Shown here piece after piece: positions 1 to 9,885 of a DNA stretch of 64,000 bases. Within the stretch, counting starts at the first letter, position 1, and each line of letters begins with the position of its first letter. The position numbers and the translations under genes were made by a program. The notes beneath the pieces are model-generated. The model was not told where the DNA came from, did not search any database, and saw only the letters and a program-made list of their open reading frames with translations. Source of the stretch: JAHDDW01 sp964648795 (GTDB lineage: Bacteria > Actinomycetota > Acidimicrobiia > Acidimicrobiales > SZUA-35); contig CAZYMB010000002.1 in the NCBI GenBank assembly GCA_964648795.1, positions 124,001 to 188,000 of the forward strand, read 5' to 3'.

Positions 1-46
1 GAGCCATAAACAATGCAGTAAGCAGAAATCGATAAATTAGACGCAT
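1..46 (-). CDS. 5' end of a minus-strand gene running off the left edge
   Basis: An ATG at 46 on the minus strand opens a frame with no stop to the window edge, giving 15 residues: MRLIYRFLLTALFMA. A basic start followed by a hydrophobic run looks like a signal peptide or first membrane segment. It lies 25 bases downstream of the stop of the next minus-strand gene, so the two may be co-transcribed. Too short to name. Confidence 0.4.
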   Translation of the reverse strand, partial: MRLIYRFLLTALFMA

Positions 47-71
47 GTCAGCAATCTAGCGCCAAACGTAG

Positions 72-1232
72 CTATATAACGCCGGCCGATTGAACCAGCA
101 CCAATCCACTAGCCACACCAAGTGCTAAACCAAGAAGCCCAACAAACATTGCCGGGTTAGCAAAACGTTTATTGTCCTGCTCGGCAACCCTGCCAAGAGC
201 TATTGCAGCTACACCAACTGGAACAGCAATTACTCCGATAGCCGGTATCAACCCAACAAGTAGAGCCAGGACTGCTGCAACAACTGCATAAGTAGCGATC
301 TCGGGCTCTGCTACTGGAACGTACATATCTGGAAGTGCCCCACCAACCTTCGCTGGAGGTCTACGTACAGTAGGAACATCGAGGGCATACTCGATAGCAG
401 GCGGCTTCTTCGAAGGTACTTTAACTTCTTGGGTCGGCTCTTCTTCATATGAAGACTTCAGAAAACGATTAACAAGTGAACTTGCTGTAGATCTAAGCCT
501 TGTGGTGTCGGCCGACTCCAAGAAGTTCCCTGCCTCAGTTAATCTGCCAATTACCTTCTTACGTTCTGCGTCATCTATTTCATCCCACATCTCATCAGTG
601 GTTGCAGGCTTAATTACCGTTAACAAACGGTCAGAAGCTGCCGCAAGTGCTTTCATTTCAGGTAGCTCTACTCGATCCCAAATAGCTGTCGGCATAGTAG
701 AGGTCTCACATGCTGCAATTAATTGAGCAACTGGATCTATGGTTGCTTCTAACAGTGCTTCCACTCTGTTAGCCCGCTCTATGGGTCTCTTTACTTGAGA
801 TTTAGCAACAGAGCGCTTTTTTAGAGCCGGAACAGGATCTGAGGAAGGCTTCTGAGCCTTGAGGTATCGGCTAGCTACTTTTCGGTCGGCTTCGCTCATT
901 CTTATTGTAAAACTTTTAGACGAAAGATCTAAGCGGATCCCGTTCTTAACCATCTGGCTATTAGATATAAGGTCTTCCATTGAAATGGTTAGCTGCTTCT
1001 GGCCATCAGAAGAAACGAACAACAAGCGTCGTGTAGTACAAAAAAGGTAGCCAACTATTCCTTCTATTGAGGCCATCCCCAACTCGACGACTACCTCATC
1101 GTTCGCTAATGGACTAGACGACTCTGTTATATAAGACGGTAAGTTCTCTACCGAAGCTGAACGTGCTACGGCTCCCTGAAGATCTAGTCTCAAATCTCTT
1201 CCCTCACACCAACCACCTAGTAGTTTTAGCAT
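72..1232 (-). CDS. membrane protein with PH-like N-terminus and DUF4190-like C-terminus
   Basis: About 386 residues. Roughly residues 40-120 contain a strand-rich stretch (GYLFCTTRRLLFVSS, then an amphipathic segment) resembling bacterial PH-like/YokE domains. The middle is helical and charged. The last 80 residues form two hydrophobic segments around GRVAEQDNKRF, the pattern of DUF4190-type small membrane domains in Actinobacteria. I chose the ATG at 1232 because GGAAAG lies nine bases upstream; an in-frame TTG at 1274 would add 14 residues but has no clear ribosome site and crowds the divergent gene at 1298. Function is unknown. Confidence 0.6.
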   Translation of the reverse strand: MLKLLGGWCEGRDLRLDLQGAVARSASVENLPSYITESSSPLANDEVVVELGMASIEGIVGYLFCTTRRLLFVSSDGQKQLTISMEDLISNSQMVKNGIRLDLSSKSFTIRMSEADRKVASRYLKAQKPSSDPVPALKKRSVAKSQVKRPIERANRVEALLEATIDPVAQLIAACETSTMPTAIWDRVELPEMKALAAASDRLLTVIKPATTDEMWDEIDDAERKKVIGRLTEAGNFLESADTTRLRSTASSLVNRFLKSSYEEEPTQEVKVPSKKPPAIEYALDVPTVRRPPAKVGGALPDMYVPVAEPEIATYAVVAAVLALLVGLIPAIGVIAVPVGVAAIALGRVAEQDNKRFANPAMFVGLLGLALGVASGLVLVQSAGVI

Positions 1233-1297
1233 GTATAAGGGCTTTCCAGCCGGACCCCAACTGGAATTCGCCAACCAAAGTGACGGTTAGTTACAAA

Positions 1298-2338
1298 ATG
1301 GCCCAAACCAAACTCAAAACAGGACTTCTAGCACTAGCTATTGCACTAGGCATCTCGGCATGCACTACTGACACAGTTATAGAAGCTAGTGAGGCAAACC
1401 AACCCGCAGTCGCTGCCTTCCACCCTGAAGGGTTTACTGGAGTCGACGAATCGCTACAAACCGACTTTGACCCTCTTCAAGCTGGGATTCCAGCACCAGA
1501 GGGATATAGAACATCGCTAGATCGCGATGCTATCTTTCCTGTTTACGAGCCAGTTTTTAACGAAACCGCTGCCGCTGGTTGGCCCGACGACGAACTTATT
1601 ATTGGTGTCGAGCGAGACGGAGACGCAAGAGCCTATCCGGTTGGCTTCCTCCGCTCAAGAGAGATAGTCAATGACATTCATGGAGGTGAAGCCACCTTAA
1701 TTACTTGGTGTCCTCTTTGCGGAACGGGAATGGTTCACTCCCGAGAAGTTGACGGTGAGATACTGTCGTTCGGCAACCAAGGAGACCTCCACAACAACGC
1801 CATGACTTTGTTTGACCATGGAACCGGAACCATTTGGAGCCAACCATTCGGGAGCGCAATACTCGGAGATCTGGAAGGGGCAGAGCTCGAACTTCAGCCA
1901 TCAACACTCACCTCTTGGGGTGCTTGGAAGTCAGAATTTCCAGATTCTTTGGCACTCGCTGCGCCGTCCATAAACGCTGGTACCACCATTAACAACCTTC
2001 ATATTGTCGTTGACTTAGGGGATGCACAAACTGCGGTATCAGCTGAGTTGTTGGAAACAGAAGTCGTCATCAATACAGAGGTTGGCGATACCCAAGTAGC
2101 TTTTATTAGAGAACCCGGCCTAGAAACGTGGCACGTCGTAAATAGAGATATCGGGACAGAGACAGTAACTCTAGAATGGGACGGCGAAACGCTTGTTGGC
2201 AACAACGGAATCCGCTGGACACTCAACGGAATTCCACTGAACAGCGACGACCCAATCCTTGCTCCAATTGCGGCGTTTACCCAGTTCGTTGATGACTTCG
2301 CTGTCTTCTTCCCCGATGGAACCATTGTCGGAGAATAA
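1298..2338 (+). CDS. DUF3179 domain lipoprotein
   Basis: About 346 residues. The start at 1298 gives a lipoprotein signal: Lys-containing n-region, hydrophobic core and a lipobox ending GISAC. A longer frame from 1163 would bury this signal and overlap the divergent gene. The body matches DUF3179: DDELIIGVERDGDARAYPV, then WCPLCGTG, then FGNQGDLHNNAMTLFD. The two Cys of WCPLC are the family hallmark. DUF3179 proteins are secreted and of unknown biochemical role. It is transcribed alone, with a possible small membrane ORF following. Family assignment is firm, function is not. Confidence 0.85.
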   Translation: MAQTKLKTGLLALAIALGISACTTDTVIEASEANQPAVAAFHPEGFTGVDESLQTDFDPLQAGIPAPEGYRTSLDRDAIFPVYEPVFNETAAAGWPDDELIIGVERDGDARAYPVGFLRSREIVNDIHGGEATLITWCPLCGTGMVHSREVDGEILSFGNQGDLHNNAMTLFDHGTGTIWSQPFGSAILGDLEGAELELQPSTLTSWGAWKSEFPDSLALAAPSINAGTTINNLHIVVDLGDAQTAVSAELLETEVVINTEVGDTQVAFIREPGLETWHVVNRDIGTETVTLEWDGETLVGNNGIRWTLNGIPLNSDDPILAPIAAFTQFVDDFAVFFPDGTIVGE

Positions 2339-2403
2339 AGCTGCTTGGGTAATCAGCACCAAATAACCCACAAGCATGTTCTGGGAGTGTTAATGTCAGC
2401 GTC

Positions 2404-2541
2404 GTGTTGGATCACGTATGGGTTTTGATCACGACTTCGGTTTTCTTACTTGTTGTACTCTTTGGCATTCTTCTAACTACCGAAGACACCTCGGACTCAA
2501 CCGAAGCAAATAATGAAACTCCAACCCAAATCAGCGGCTAG
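2404..2541 (+). CDS. possible small single-pass membrane protein
   Basis: A 45-codon frame starting at GTG (2404). It reads as a strongly hydrophobic stretch (VLITTSVFLLVVLFGILL) followed by an acidic, polar tail ending TQISG. The composition fits a genuine small membrane protein in a gap that otherwise holds no gene. Against it, the best ribosome site (GGGAG at 2383-2387) sits at good spacing for an ATG at 2393 in another frame, which stops after 11 codons, so either the start is unusual or there is a frame disruption. The convergent M15 gene ends four bases later. Confidence 0.35.
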   Translation: MLDHVWVLITTSVFLLVVLFGILLTTEDTSDSTEANNETPTQISG

Positions 2542-2545
2542 AGAA

Positions 2546-3580
2546 CTAGCGTCCATTAACTGACCAGTGCCAAGGTTCTGGTGGAAAGTTAAACAATCCA
2601 AATCGAGCAGCGTTTTCATTCAACCATCGGTAGCACCTGGTTGCTCGAGTTGAACAGTTCCGAAAATCTATTGCTAAGCCTGTCTCGTGGTTTGACGTTC
2701 CAGGTCGAGCAGTAGGAGGACTACAGTTTGATGATGAAGTACGGAAGATCAAGTAATCCGTTGTTCCACAGTTCTGACGTCGCAATGCAATCTGAACTTC
2801 AGGGTTCCTAAACCCAGACCCGGTCAGATTAAGACCATCAGCTGCTGCAGCGGCGAGAAGCTGCTGTACATCTTCCACAATGCTGTCTGCAACCGTTATG
2901 CCACCGACCACTGACTGTCCACGAATCGGAGAAGATGTAATTCTTGGCAACGATGAGTTCCTCGTTGTAGAAGTCGCCCTCGTAGATGGCGTAGGTGAAA
3001 CACTAGGAGTAGAAGTAGCTGGAGTACTTACACTCGGAGCAATAGCAGTTGTTCCTGAAGCACAGAGACCTGGATTCAACGACGAATCGAAGAACTCATC
3101 TACTAGTTCACGGGCAACTGTTTCCCAGCGAGAAAAGCTGGATGTGCTAGCCGCACCCTGAACTTGTGCAGCAACGCTAGAGCGAGAAATTGATTCCCAC
3201 CTACTAACACCGACTAAATCCTGGTAGAACGCTCGTGTTGAATCAACATCATCGGTTACGTTAACACCAGGAAAGAATTGTGGTTGTTGATTAAATAGGC
3301 CAGGAGAACGCAAAGACTTCGACTGAAGTGAAGCCATAATTGCTATCTCGGCTGCTCGCTCACCGGGAACCACATCCAGATCTCTTGCCACGCCCATTAT
3401 TAATCGGGCATTTCTAACCTGGTCTGCTTCTAGAACAACGCTTGAGCCAGGAACAGCAAAGCCGCTAAACGTTACTGCCGGACAGGCCTCGCCTGCTTGA
3501 GCAGCCGCCGGCGCTGACTGAACAAATACTGCAATTGGAATTACAGCAAGTGCTGTTAATGCTTTGACTACGAATTTCAT
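2546..3580 (-). CDS. secreted M15 (VanY-type) D-alanyl-D-alanine carboxypeptidase
   Basis: 344 residues from the ATG at 3580, which has GGAGGT eight bases upstream and gives a clean signal peptide ending near APAAAQ. The C-terminal third carries the M15 zinc peptidase pattern: TSNHETGLAIDF (the His and Asp zinc ligands) and EPWHW (general base and third ligand region). Members trim D-Ala-D-Ala ends of peptidoglycan stem peptides outside the membrane. A Ser/Thr/Pro-rich linker separates an N-terminal helical part (about residues 40-170) from the catalytic domain. The start codon overlaps the stop of the upstream lipoprotein gene as ATGA, so the two are translationally coupled. Confidence 0.85.
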   Translation of the reverse strand: MKFVVKALTALAVIPIAVFVQSAPAAAQAGEACPAVTFSGFAVPGSSVVLEADQVRNARLIMGVARDLDVVPGERAAEIAIMASLQSKSLRSPGLFNQQPQFFPGVNVTDDVDSTRAFYQDLVGVSRWESISRSSVAAQVQGAASTSSFSRWETVARELVDEFFDSSLNPGLCASGTTAIAPSVSTPATSTPSVSPTPSTRATSTTRNSSLPRITSSPIRGQSVVGGITVADSIVEDVQQLLAAAAADGLNLTGSGFRNPEVQIALRRQNCGTTDYLIFRTSSSNCSPPTARPGTSNHETGLAIDFRNCSTRATRCYRWLNENAARFGLFNFPPEPWHWSVNGR

Positions 3581-4314
3581 GATACGACCTCCACCAGAGT
3601 CCAATCTCCGCCTTCGAGTTCAAATTCGAAGAACGATACGCTTTCGATTCCTTCCGTGCCAGTTGATGCGACCTGCACTGTGGCATTGTCATCTTCAACT
3701 CGAACTGGAACTATCGCCAATACCTCAGTTGATGTTGACTGATTTTCGACTATCTGCGAGCCTTGAGTTCGCCATTGGTCTGCAAACTCGAGGCTGACGG
3801 CCTCAGTGGCCACCAATTCGTCTGCCAACTCTTCATAACTACGGTCCTCGGAGTTAAACCACCAAGCTTCAATAATCTCAGTAGCTCTACTTTCTAACTC
3901 TGCCGAATCTGCTTGAGTTGCCGTCGTTGAGACTTGAATGACCGCATCTAGCTCGGCTTGTAGCTCTGGTGAAAGGTCTATGGTCGGCACTGGGCTATCG
4001 GCCCGAGAATCTGAACCTGACTCTGTGTCAGCATTGCTGCCTGTTCCAGTCTGACCTCTACGGGTGGAACTATCTCGTTGTTCCCCGTCTTCGTCGGCGT
4101 CATCAGAACTAGTTGTGGTAGATGTACTAACTCTGCTAGAGCCAAGTATCTCTACTTCGACGTCGTCTCCCGTCTCAACCGATGTTCCGTCATCATTGGT
4201 TGAACTTGCTTCTGGGTCCTGGCCCTGAGCTGACGTGGAATCATCCGACCCACACGCTGCCGCCACACCAGTTATCAACAAACACGCTACTAACCCTCTA
4301 ATTACTGCCGCCAT
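3577..4314 (-). CDS. lipoprotein with acidic Ser/Thr linker
   Basis: 245 residues. The N-terminus is a lipoprotein signal with lipobox VAAAC, followed by about 90 residues of low-complexity Asp/Ser/Thr, then a domain from about residue 115 that is first helical (ELQAELDAVIQV) and then strand-rich, ending with FFEFELEGGDWTLVEVV. That end resembles SnoaL/NTF2-like or other small alpha+beta exported domains, but I cannot assign a family. Coupled through ATGA to the M15 carboxypeptidase, which suggests a shared role at the cell wall. Confidence 0.7.
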   Translation of the reverse strand: MAAVIRGLVACLLITGVAAACGSDDSTSAQGQDPEASSTNDDGTSVETGDDVEVEILGSSRVSTSTTTSSDDADEDGEQRDSSTRRGQTGTGSNADTESGSDSRADSPVPTIDLSPELQAELDAVIQVSTTATQADSAELESRATEIIEAWWFNSEDRSYEELADELVATEAVSLEFADQWRTQGSQIVENQSTSTEVLAIVPVRVEDDNATVQVASTGTEGIESVSFFEFELEGGDWTLVEVVS

Positions 4315-4482
4315 CTCTATTACCGCCTTGAATGACTAAACCACCACAAAATTACGTCTAAATACTATGGAGTTACCTCACTTTCAACAACCTTGGTCTT
4401 CCTGATGCCAGCAAATTTCGGTTTGTAAGTACGTCTTCCACGGCTAATTCAGCCAAATTGAACGGTAGAATAATTCTCCGCT

Positions 4483-5742
4483 ATGCAAGTTAGTGATCTT
4501 ATTAAAACCCTTATTGGACCAGACACAGTTCTGCCGATACGTATCGAAGCATACGACGGCAGCGGAACTGGTCCAACTGAGGTTGAAACAACAATCAATA
4601 TCAAGTCTCCTAGGGCGATTCACAGAATCATCACGGCAAGAGGCCAAGAAATAGGTTTCTCCCGAGCCATCGTTGCTGGCGAAATTGACATTGAAGGCGA
4701 CATCTACGGAATCTTTAAAATCAACAGGGCACTCAAAGACATCAAAATAAACTGGGAGGCCGTACGTGGGGCCGCCAAACTTTTAGACATTAAAAGCCCG
4801 AAGGATCTTTCAAAGCTCAAACCACTTGATCCTCCGCCAGAAGAAATCACTCCAAAGGGTAAATTACACAGTAAGGCGCGAGACAAAGAAGTCGTCTCAG
4901 GCCATTACGACGCATCAAACGAATTTTACGAAAAGATCCTAGATGGCACTTGGACTTATAGCTGCGGTATCTTCAATTCCGAAGACGATTCGCTCCAACA
5001 AGCTCAAGACAACAAACATGACCTAATCTGTCGCAAACTAAACCTTCAGCCAGGTCAAAGACACCTAGATATAGGTTGTGGCTGGGGCTCTATGGCTATC
5101 CACGCTGCCAAAAACTATGGTGTTTCAACACTTGGGGTAACTCTGTCAGAAGAGCAAGCCATTATGGCACGCCAACGGGTCGAAGAAGCCGGGTTATCAG
5201 ACAAAATAGAGATACGTATCCAGGACTACCGTGAAATCCCCGACGACCCATTTGATGCAATCAGCTCCATCGGAATGGCTGAGCACGTTGGTGGACCACA
5301 CCAAATGACAAAATACTTCTCAACTGTTAGAGAGCTTCTAAAACCAGAGGGACGGTACCTCAACCACGCCATCGGCCAAGCTGCCGGGCAAACTATTGCC
5401 AGCAAAGGTGGCTTTATTCAGAAATACGTTTTCCCTGACGGCAGGCTTCACGAATTTGGTTCAACAATAACAATGCTTCAAAATAGTGGCTTCGAAGCAC
5501 GCCACGCAGAAACATTTCGACTGCACTACGCTAAGACTTTGCGTCGCTGGGTTACCGCTCTAGAAGAAAACTGGGATTTCGCAGTTGACGAAGTTGGCGA
5601 AGGCAGAGCTAAAGTTTGGTGGATCTATATGGCTGGATCCGCAGTTGCATTCGAGCTTGGCGAAATTGAGTTACATCATGTTCTGGGCATCAGAAACGAT
5701 GCACCCAATGAGTCCATCCCAATTCTGCCTGACTGGACCTAA
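4483..5742 (+). CDS. cyclopropane-fatty-acyl-phospholipid synthase family methyltransferase
   Basis: 419 residues, the usual length for the family. SAM-binding motif I is LDIGCGWGSMAIHAAK (near residue 195). Upstream is HYDASNEFYEKIL and TYSCGIF, both typical of CFA synthases. The N-terminal 120 residues form the lipid-facing domain. The family transfers a methylene or methyl group from S-adenosylmethionine to double bonds in membrane phospholipid acyl chains. Actinobacteria use relatives for cyclopropanes, mycolic acids or 10-methyl branches, so the exact product is open. It stands alone, divergent from the lipoprotein operon across about 170 bases, with no strong ribosome site. Confidence 0.85.
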   Translation: MQVSDLIKTLIGPDTVLPIRIEAYDGSGTGPTEVETTINIKSPRAIHRIITARGQEIGFSRAIVAGEIDIEGDIYGIFKINRALKDIKINWEAVRGAAKLLDIKSPKDLSKLKPLDPPPEEITPKGKLHSKARDKEVVSGHYDASNEFYEKILDGTWTYSCGIFNSEDDSLQQAQDNKHDLICRKLNLQPGQRHLDIGCGWGSMAIHAAKNYGVSTLGVTLSEEQAIMARQRVEEAGLSDKIEIRIQDYREIPDDPFDAISSIGMAEHVGGPHQMTKYFSTVRELLKPEGRYLNHAIGQAAGQTIASKGGFIQKYVFPDGRLHEFGSTITMLQNSGFEARHAETFRLHYAKTLRRWVTALEENWDFAVDEVGEGRAKVWWIYMAGSAVAFELGEIELHHVLGIRNDAPNESIPILPDWT

Positions 5743-5836
5743 ATTTAGGCATTTGGAGCTAATCGTTGCCCTCCAATACCTTCACCAGCTTGGTGCGATA
5801 TCGTGGAACCACCAATAACTAGGAGTCCAAGAGATA

Positions 5837-8800
5837 GTGGCCAACTTTAAAGATGTATCAGAGCCAAAGTTCGCTGAATTAGAACAACAGCGCCTCGAAA
5901 GCTGGGCCAAGAATGACATTTTCGCCAAAACTCTAGAAAACCGCAAAGACAGCCCCCGATTCACCTTCTACGAGGGCCCCCCTACCGCAAACGGTATGCC
6001 ACACTTCGGTCACCTTTTGACTCGCTCAATCAAGGATCTGTTTCCACGATACAAAACAATGACCGGCCACTATGCTCCACGCCGAGCTGGTTGGGATACT
6101 CATGGCCTGCCGGTTGAAGTAGAGGTACAAAAGACACTCGGCCTACACGGCAAAGACCCCGTAGCTGAATATGGACTCGAACAATTTACCAGAGCATGTG
6201 CTGACTCTGTATTCACATACTCCGATGCCTGGGAAAAGCTGAGTGAACGAATCGGCTTCTGGGTTGACTTTAAAGACGCATATGTCACATACCACACCGA
6301 ATATATTGAAAGTGTCTGGTGGGCTCTCAAAACAATGTTCGAGCGTGGCCTTTTATATAAGGACTACAAAGTCATGTGGTGGTGGCCTCAAGGCGGCACC
6401 GCTCTCTCATCTGCCGAAGTAAGCCAAGGATATAAATCAGTTGACGACCCAGCGGTCTATGTGAAGTTTGAAATTAAGGAGCAACCAGGGACATACTTTG
6501 TTGCTTGGACCACCACCCCGTGGACTCTCCCATCAAACGTTGCACTAGCTGTAGCAGCAGATGAAGACTACGTAACGGTAGATCTTGGCGAGGAAAAGAT
6601 TGTTGTTGGGGCTGGCGCACTGGAACGTGTAGCGCAAAAAGCAGGTCTGACCGAACAGACTGACGATGAGCCAGGCTACAAAGTAATAGAAACTAAAAAA
6701 GGTAGCGACTGGCTTGGTGCAAAGTACAACCCGCCTTTTACCTACTCCACTCCTGACGAAGGCAAGTTTGCCGAAGTAGTAGTTGCCGACTTTGTCGAAA
6801 TGGGCAGCGGTTCAGGTTTCGTTCATATTGCTCCAGCATTTGGTGAAGACGACTTCAAACTACGCAAAGACCAAGGGTTAGGATTTCTTCAACTTCTAAA
6901 ACCTGATGGAACTTTCCCCGAAGAGGTAACCGACTTTGCCGGTCGCTTCTGTAAAGAAGCTGATCCAGACATTGTCAAGTTGCTCGACAACAAGGGACTA
7001 CTCCTAGCTCATGAAACTTACAATCACGAATACCCATTCTGCTGGCGTGCCGACGATGACCCACTAATCCAGTACGCCCGCGAAGGCTGGTTTATCCGCA
7101 CTACAGAAGTAATCGACAAAGTAATCGAGAACAACCAGATGATCCAGTGGCAACCAGACCATGTCAAGGACGGGCGTTTCGGTAAGTTCTTAGAAGGCAA
7201 CGTTGACTGGGCGCTTTCCAGAGAACGCTACTGGGGTACACCGCTACCAATCTGGATCAATGACGTTACTGGCAATCGAATGGTTGTCGACTCTGTCGAG
7301 GAAATTGAACGCTACAACCCGAACGCTTTTGATGCGTTCAACCAAGCCAAAGTCGAAAACCCAGAACTAAACGAACACCTAGCAGTCCACAAACCGTGGA
7401 TTGACGATGTGACCTGGCAGATCGACGGTGAAGAAGGAACTTACAGAAGGATTCCTGAAGTAATAGACTGCTGGTTCGACAGTGGTTCGATGCCTTTTGC
7501 TCAAGTCGGCTACCCACACCGCAATAAAGAAGAATTCGAGGCGACTTTTCCAGCTCAGTTCATCTCTGAAGGCGTTGATCAAACCCGTGGTTGGTTCTAT
7601 TCGTTAATCATGATCAACACAATCCTGTTTGGCCCTGACGTTATTACTGCCAACGGTAAAGAGATTCTGCCAAGACCGTATGAGAACTGCGTTGTCCTTG
7701 GGCTACTCACCGACAAAAAGGGTAAGAAGCTTTCTAAACGTGACAAGAATTATGCCGACCCGTACTTTTTGATCGACGAATTTGGTGCCGACTCAATACG
7801 TTGGGCCATGCTTTCTAATACTGCCCCTGGCCAAGGAACAAAGTTCGATGAAGACAGCCCAAAGCAAGCACTTTCTGAAGTGATCCTAAAAATTTGGAAC
7901 GTCTATAAGTTCTTTGTTACCTATGCCAATATCGATGGCTGGGATCCAAGTGCTGACCAACCAACACTTAATGAACGCTCTGAGTTAGACCGCTGGATTT
8001 ACTCTGAGCTAAATGAAACTGTGGCACAAGTTCGTGAAGCTATGGATTCATACCGTTGGCATCTCGCAACTAGGCGTATTACCAGCTACCTGGATGCGCT
8101 CAGTAACTGGTATGTGCGTCGTAGCCGTGACCGATTCTGGGCTAGTGAAGACTCAGTCGACAAACAATCCGCTTACGCTACCCTCTATGAAAATCTGATG
8201 GCATCGATTCAGCTCGTCGCACCTTTCATGCCATTTTTCACAGATGAGATCTATGAAAACCTAGTTCATGGAGTCACCGACGCTCCCGAATCAATCCACC
8301 TAACTGACTATCCAGATGTTCTCGCAGAGCGAGAAGACAATGATCTACGTGTCGGCACAAGATTTGTTCGCCAAACAGTCAAGCTAGGTCAAAAACTTCG
8401 CGAAGTAGAAAAGCTGAAAGTTAGACAGCCGCTTCGCAAAGCAACAATCGTCAGCTTGAGCTCGGGCAACAAAGTTCACTTCGATCGGTTCAAACAAGTA
8501 ATCTCAGAAGAACTCAACGTAATTGACTCTGATTTTACAGACGAAGCCGCTGAATACGTAAGCTTCGAAGTGCTACCGAACTTCGGTGTACTTGGACCCA
8601 AACTTCGCGAAGACCTTCCAAAAGCAAAGCAGGCTCTAGCCAACCTAGATGGCTCGGCTGCCTATGCACAGCTAGAGCAAGAGTCCAAACTCACTTTGAC
8701 ACTCGATGGTGGTAAAGAAATAGAATTGACTAATGACGAAGTACAGGTTCGGATCCAACCAATCGAAGGGCTCGTGGCAGAGTCAAGTGGAGACGTCGTT

Positions 8801-9088
8801 GTGATCTTAGATACAGACCTTGATCAGGAACTACTGGATATGGGTCTTGCTCGTGAGCTCGTCAACCGCATCCAAGGAACCAGACGGGATCTAGACCTTG
8901 ATTACACTGCGCGCATCACGGTTAACTACTCAACCGAGCACCCGAGAATGGCCCAGGTGATAGAAAACCATGGCGACTATATTCGTACCGAAACGCTAAC
9001 TACGGAACTATCACCATCGACTGCAGGAAGCGTGACCACAGAAATAGACGGTCATGACTTTAGCTACACCATTGAGGTCAACAGTTAG
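5837..9088 (+). CDS. ileS: isoleucyl-tRNA synthetase (eukaryote-like, type 2)
   Basis: 1083 residues from a GTG at 5837 with AGGAG at 5821-5825. It charges tRNA-Ile. Class I signatures are present: HFGH in PPTANGMPHFGH (HIGH box, about residue 55) and KLSKR near residue 635. Editing-domain and anticodon-binding segments follow in the normal order. The length and the motif GWDTHGLPVEVEVQKTLG place it with type 2 enzymes (as in mycobacteria and eukaryotes), a group generally less sensitive to mupirocin than the type 1 form; that last point is family knowledge. Convergent with the next gene, six bases apart. Confidence 0.97.
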   Translation: MANFKDVSEPKFAELEQQRLESWAKNDIFAKTLENRKDSPRFTFYEGPPTANGMPHFGHLLTRSIKDLFPRYKTMTGHYAPRRAGWDTHGLPVEVEVQKTLGLHGKDPVAEYGLEQFTRACADSVFTYSDAWEKLSERIGFWVDFKDAYVTYHTEYIESVWWALKTMFERGLLYKDYKVMWWWPQGGTALSSAEVSQGYKSVDDPAVYVKFEIKEQPGTYFVAWTTTPWTLPSNVALAVAADEDYVTVDLGEEKIVVGAGALERVAQKAGLTEQTDDEPGYKVIETKKGSDWLGAKYNPPFTYSTPDEGKFAEVVVADFVEMGSGSGFVHIAPAFGEDDFKLRKDQGLGFLQLLKPDGTFPEEVTDFAGRFCKEADPDIVKLLDNKGLLLAHETYNHEYPFCWRADDDPLIQYAREGWFIRTTEVIDKVIENNQMIQWQPDHVKDGRFGKFLEGNVDWALSRERYWGTPLPIWINDVTGNRMVVDSVEEIERYNPNAFDAFNQAKVENPELNEHLAVHKPWIDDVTWQIDGEEGTYRRIPEVIDCWFDSGSMPFAQVGYPHRNKEEFEATFPAQFISEGVDQTRGWFYSLIMINTILFGPDVITANGKEILPRPYENCVVLGLLTDKKGKKLSKRDKNYADPYFLIDEFGADSIRWAMLSNTAPGQGTKFDEDSPKQALSEVILKIWNVYKFFVTYANIDGWDPSADQPTLNERSELDRWIYSELNETVAQVREAMDSYRWHLATRRITSYLDALSNWYVRRSRDRFWASEDSVDKQSAYATLYENLMASIQLVAPFMPFFTDEIYENLVHGVTDAPESIHLTDYPDVLAEREDNDLRVGTRFVRQTVKLGQKLREVEKLKVRQPLRKATIVSLSSGNKVHFDRFKQVISEELNVIDSDFTDEAAEYVSFEVLPNFGVLGPKLREDLPKAKQALANLDGSAAYAQLEQESKLTLTLDGGKEIELTNDEVQVRIQPIEGLVAESSGDVVVILDTDLDQELLDMGLARELVNRIQGTRRDLDLDYTARITVNYSTEHPRMAQVIENHGDYIRTETLTTELSPSTAGSVTTEIDGHDFSYTIEVNS

Positions 9089-9094
9089 CACGAG

Positions 9095-9811
9095 TTACGC
9101 CAAAGCTGTAAGCAAAGCTAAGCCCAGTCTGCCAATGATCAAAAGCGCAATGGTGACTGTTGCCGCTATCGCCCATGGCGAATCAACATATCCACTCAAA
9201 GCAAATAAGTGTCGCAGGTCATTGCCAAGCACTGGGACTGGTACGTCACTTCCATTAGAAGCTAAACCAGTGAAGGTTCTAAGCTTAAAGATGAACTCAT
9301 CTCGACGAGCTGGTGAGAAAACCAAAATTACACCGCTTTGTTTGTCTCTAACTGCAACCCAGCTATTGCCAGAATCTCGGCCCACTACCCCACCGTAAAT
9401 CTTTATTTGGCCTTGCCCACGTGTGTAAGAAAGACCATGCTGAAATGAGCGAAGAGCTGAGGACTCGAACAGGGTTTCCGCCGGCCAAATACCAAAAGAA
9501 GTATCAAGGCTAGAAAGCTCCACTTTCTTTCCGCCAACCCGAATCGTCGTCGAAGTAACTTTAAGACTCGAAGCAATTCGTACTACTAAGAATATTCCTG
9601 CAACAAACGCAATCACTAACGCCGCAGCAGCGGGCACGTTTGGCAACGCCCTGCTTACAACAGCTACTGCAATCGCGAGACCAACCAGGCTGGCGATCCA
9701 AGCAATGTTGATTCCAGCTTTGTCAACATATAAGGTCTCGTTGGCATCTAAGACGACTTGTGGCTCCACGTTCGGCTGCGCTACTACTAGTTGTGTCTTT
9801 AAATGTTCCAC
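9095..9811 (-). CDS. membrane protein with PH-like segment, function unknown
   Basis: About 238 residues from a GTG at 9811 with GAGGG eight bases upstream; a longer frame from 9880 exists but its N-terminus looks untranslated. Two adjacent membrane segments (about residues 35-80) are followed by TSTTIRVGGKKVELSSLD, a strand-rich cytoplasmic domain like those of DUF3093 or bacterial PH-like proteins, and a final hydrophobic segment at the C-terminus. No catalytic motif seen. It follows the GT4 gene on the same strand and may be co-transcribed with it. Confidence 0.6.
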   Translation of the reverse strand: MEHLKTQLVVAQPNVEPQVVLDANETLYVDKAGINIAWIASLVGLAIAVAVVSRALPNVPAAAALVIAFVAGIFLVVRIASSLKVTSTTIRVGGKKVELSSLDTSFGIWPAETLFESSALRSFQHGLSYTRGQGQIKIYGGVVGRDSGNSWVAVRDKQSGVILVFSPARRDEFIFKLRTFTGLASNGSDVPVPVLGNDLRHLFALSGYVDSPWAIAATVTIALLIIGRLGLALLTALA

Positions 9812-9885
9812 CGTCAATGCCCTCTGATTTGTCTCTATATATAAGGCTATGTCAGTTACCCAGAGACTGATATAGCCCATTAGGC

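Noticed and set aside
5743..5836. T-box-like motif TGGAACC before ileS
   Set aside because: The base that should pair with the tRNA-Ile discriminator is A, not U, and the leader is only 94 bases with no clear stem I; too short for a T-box.
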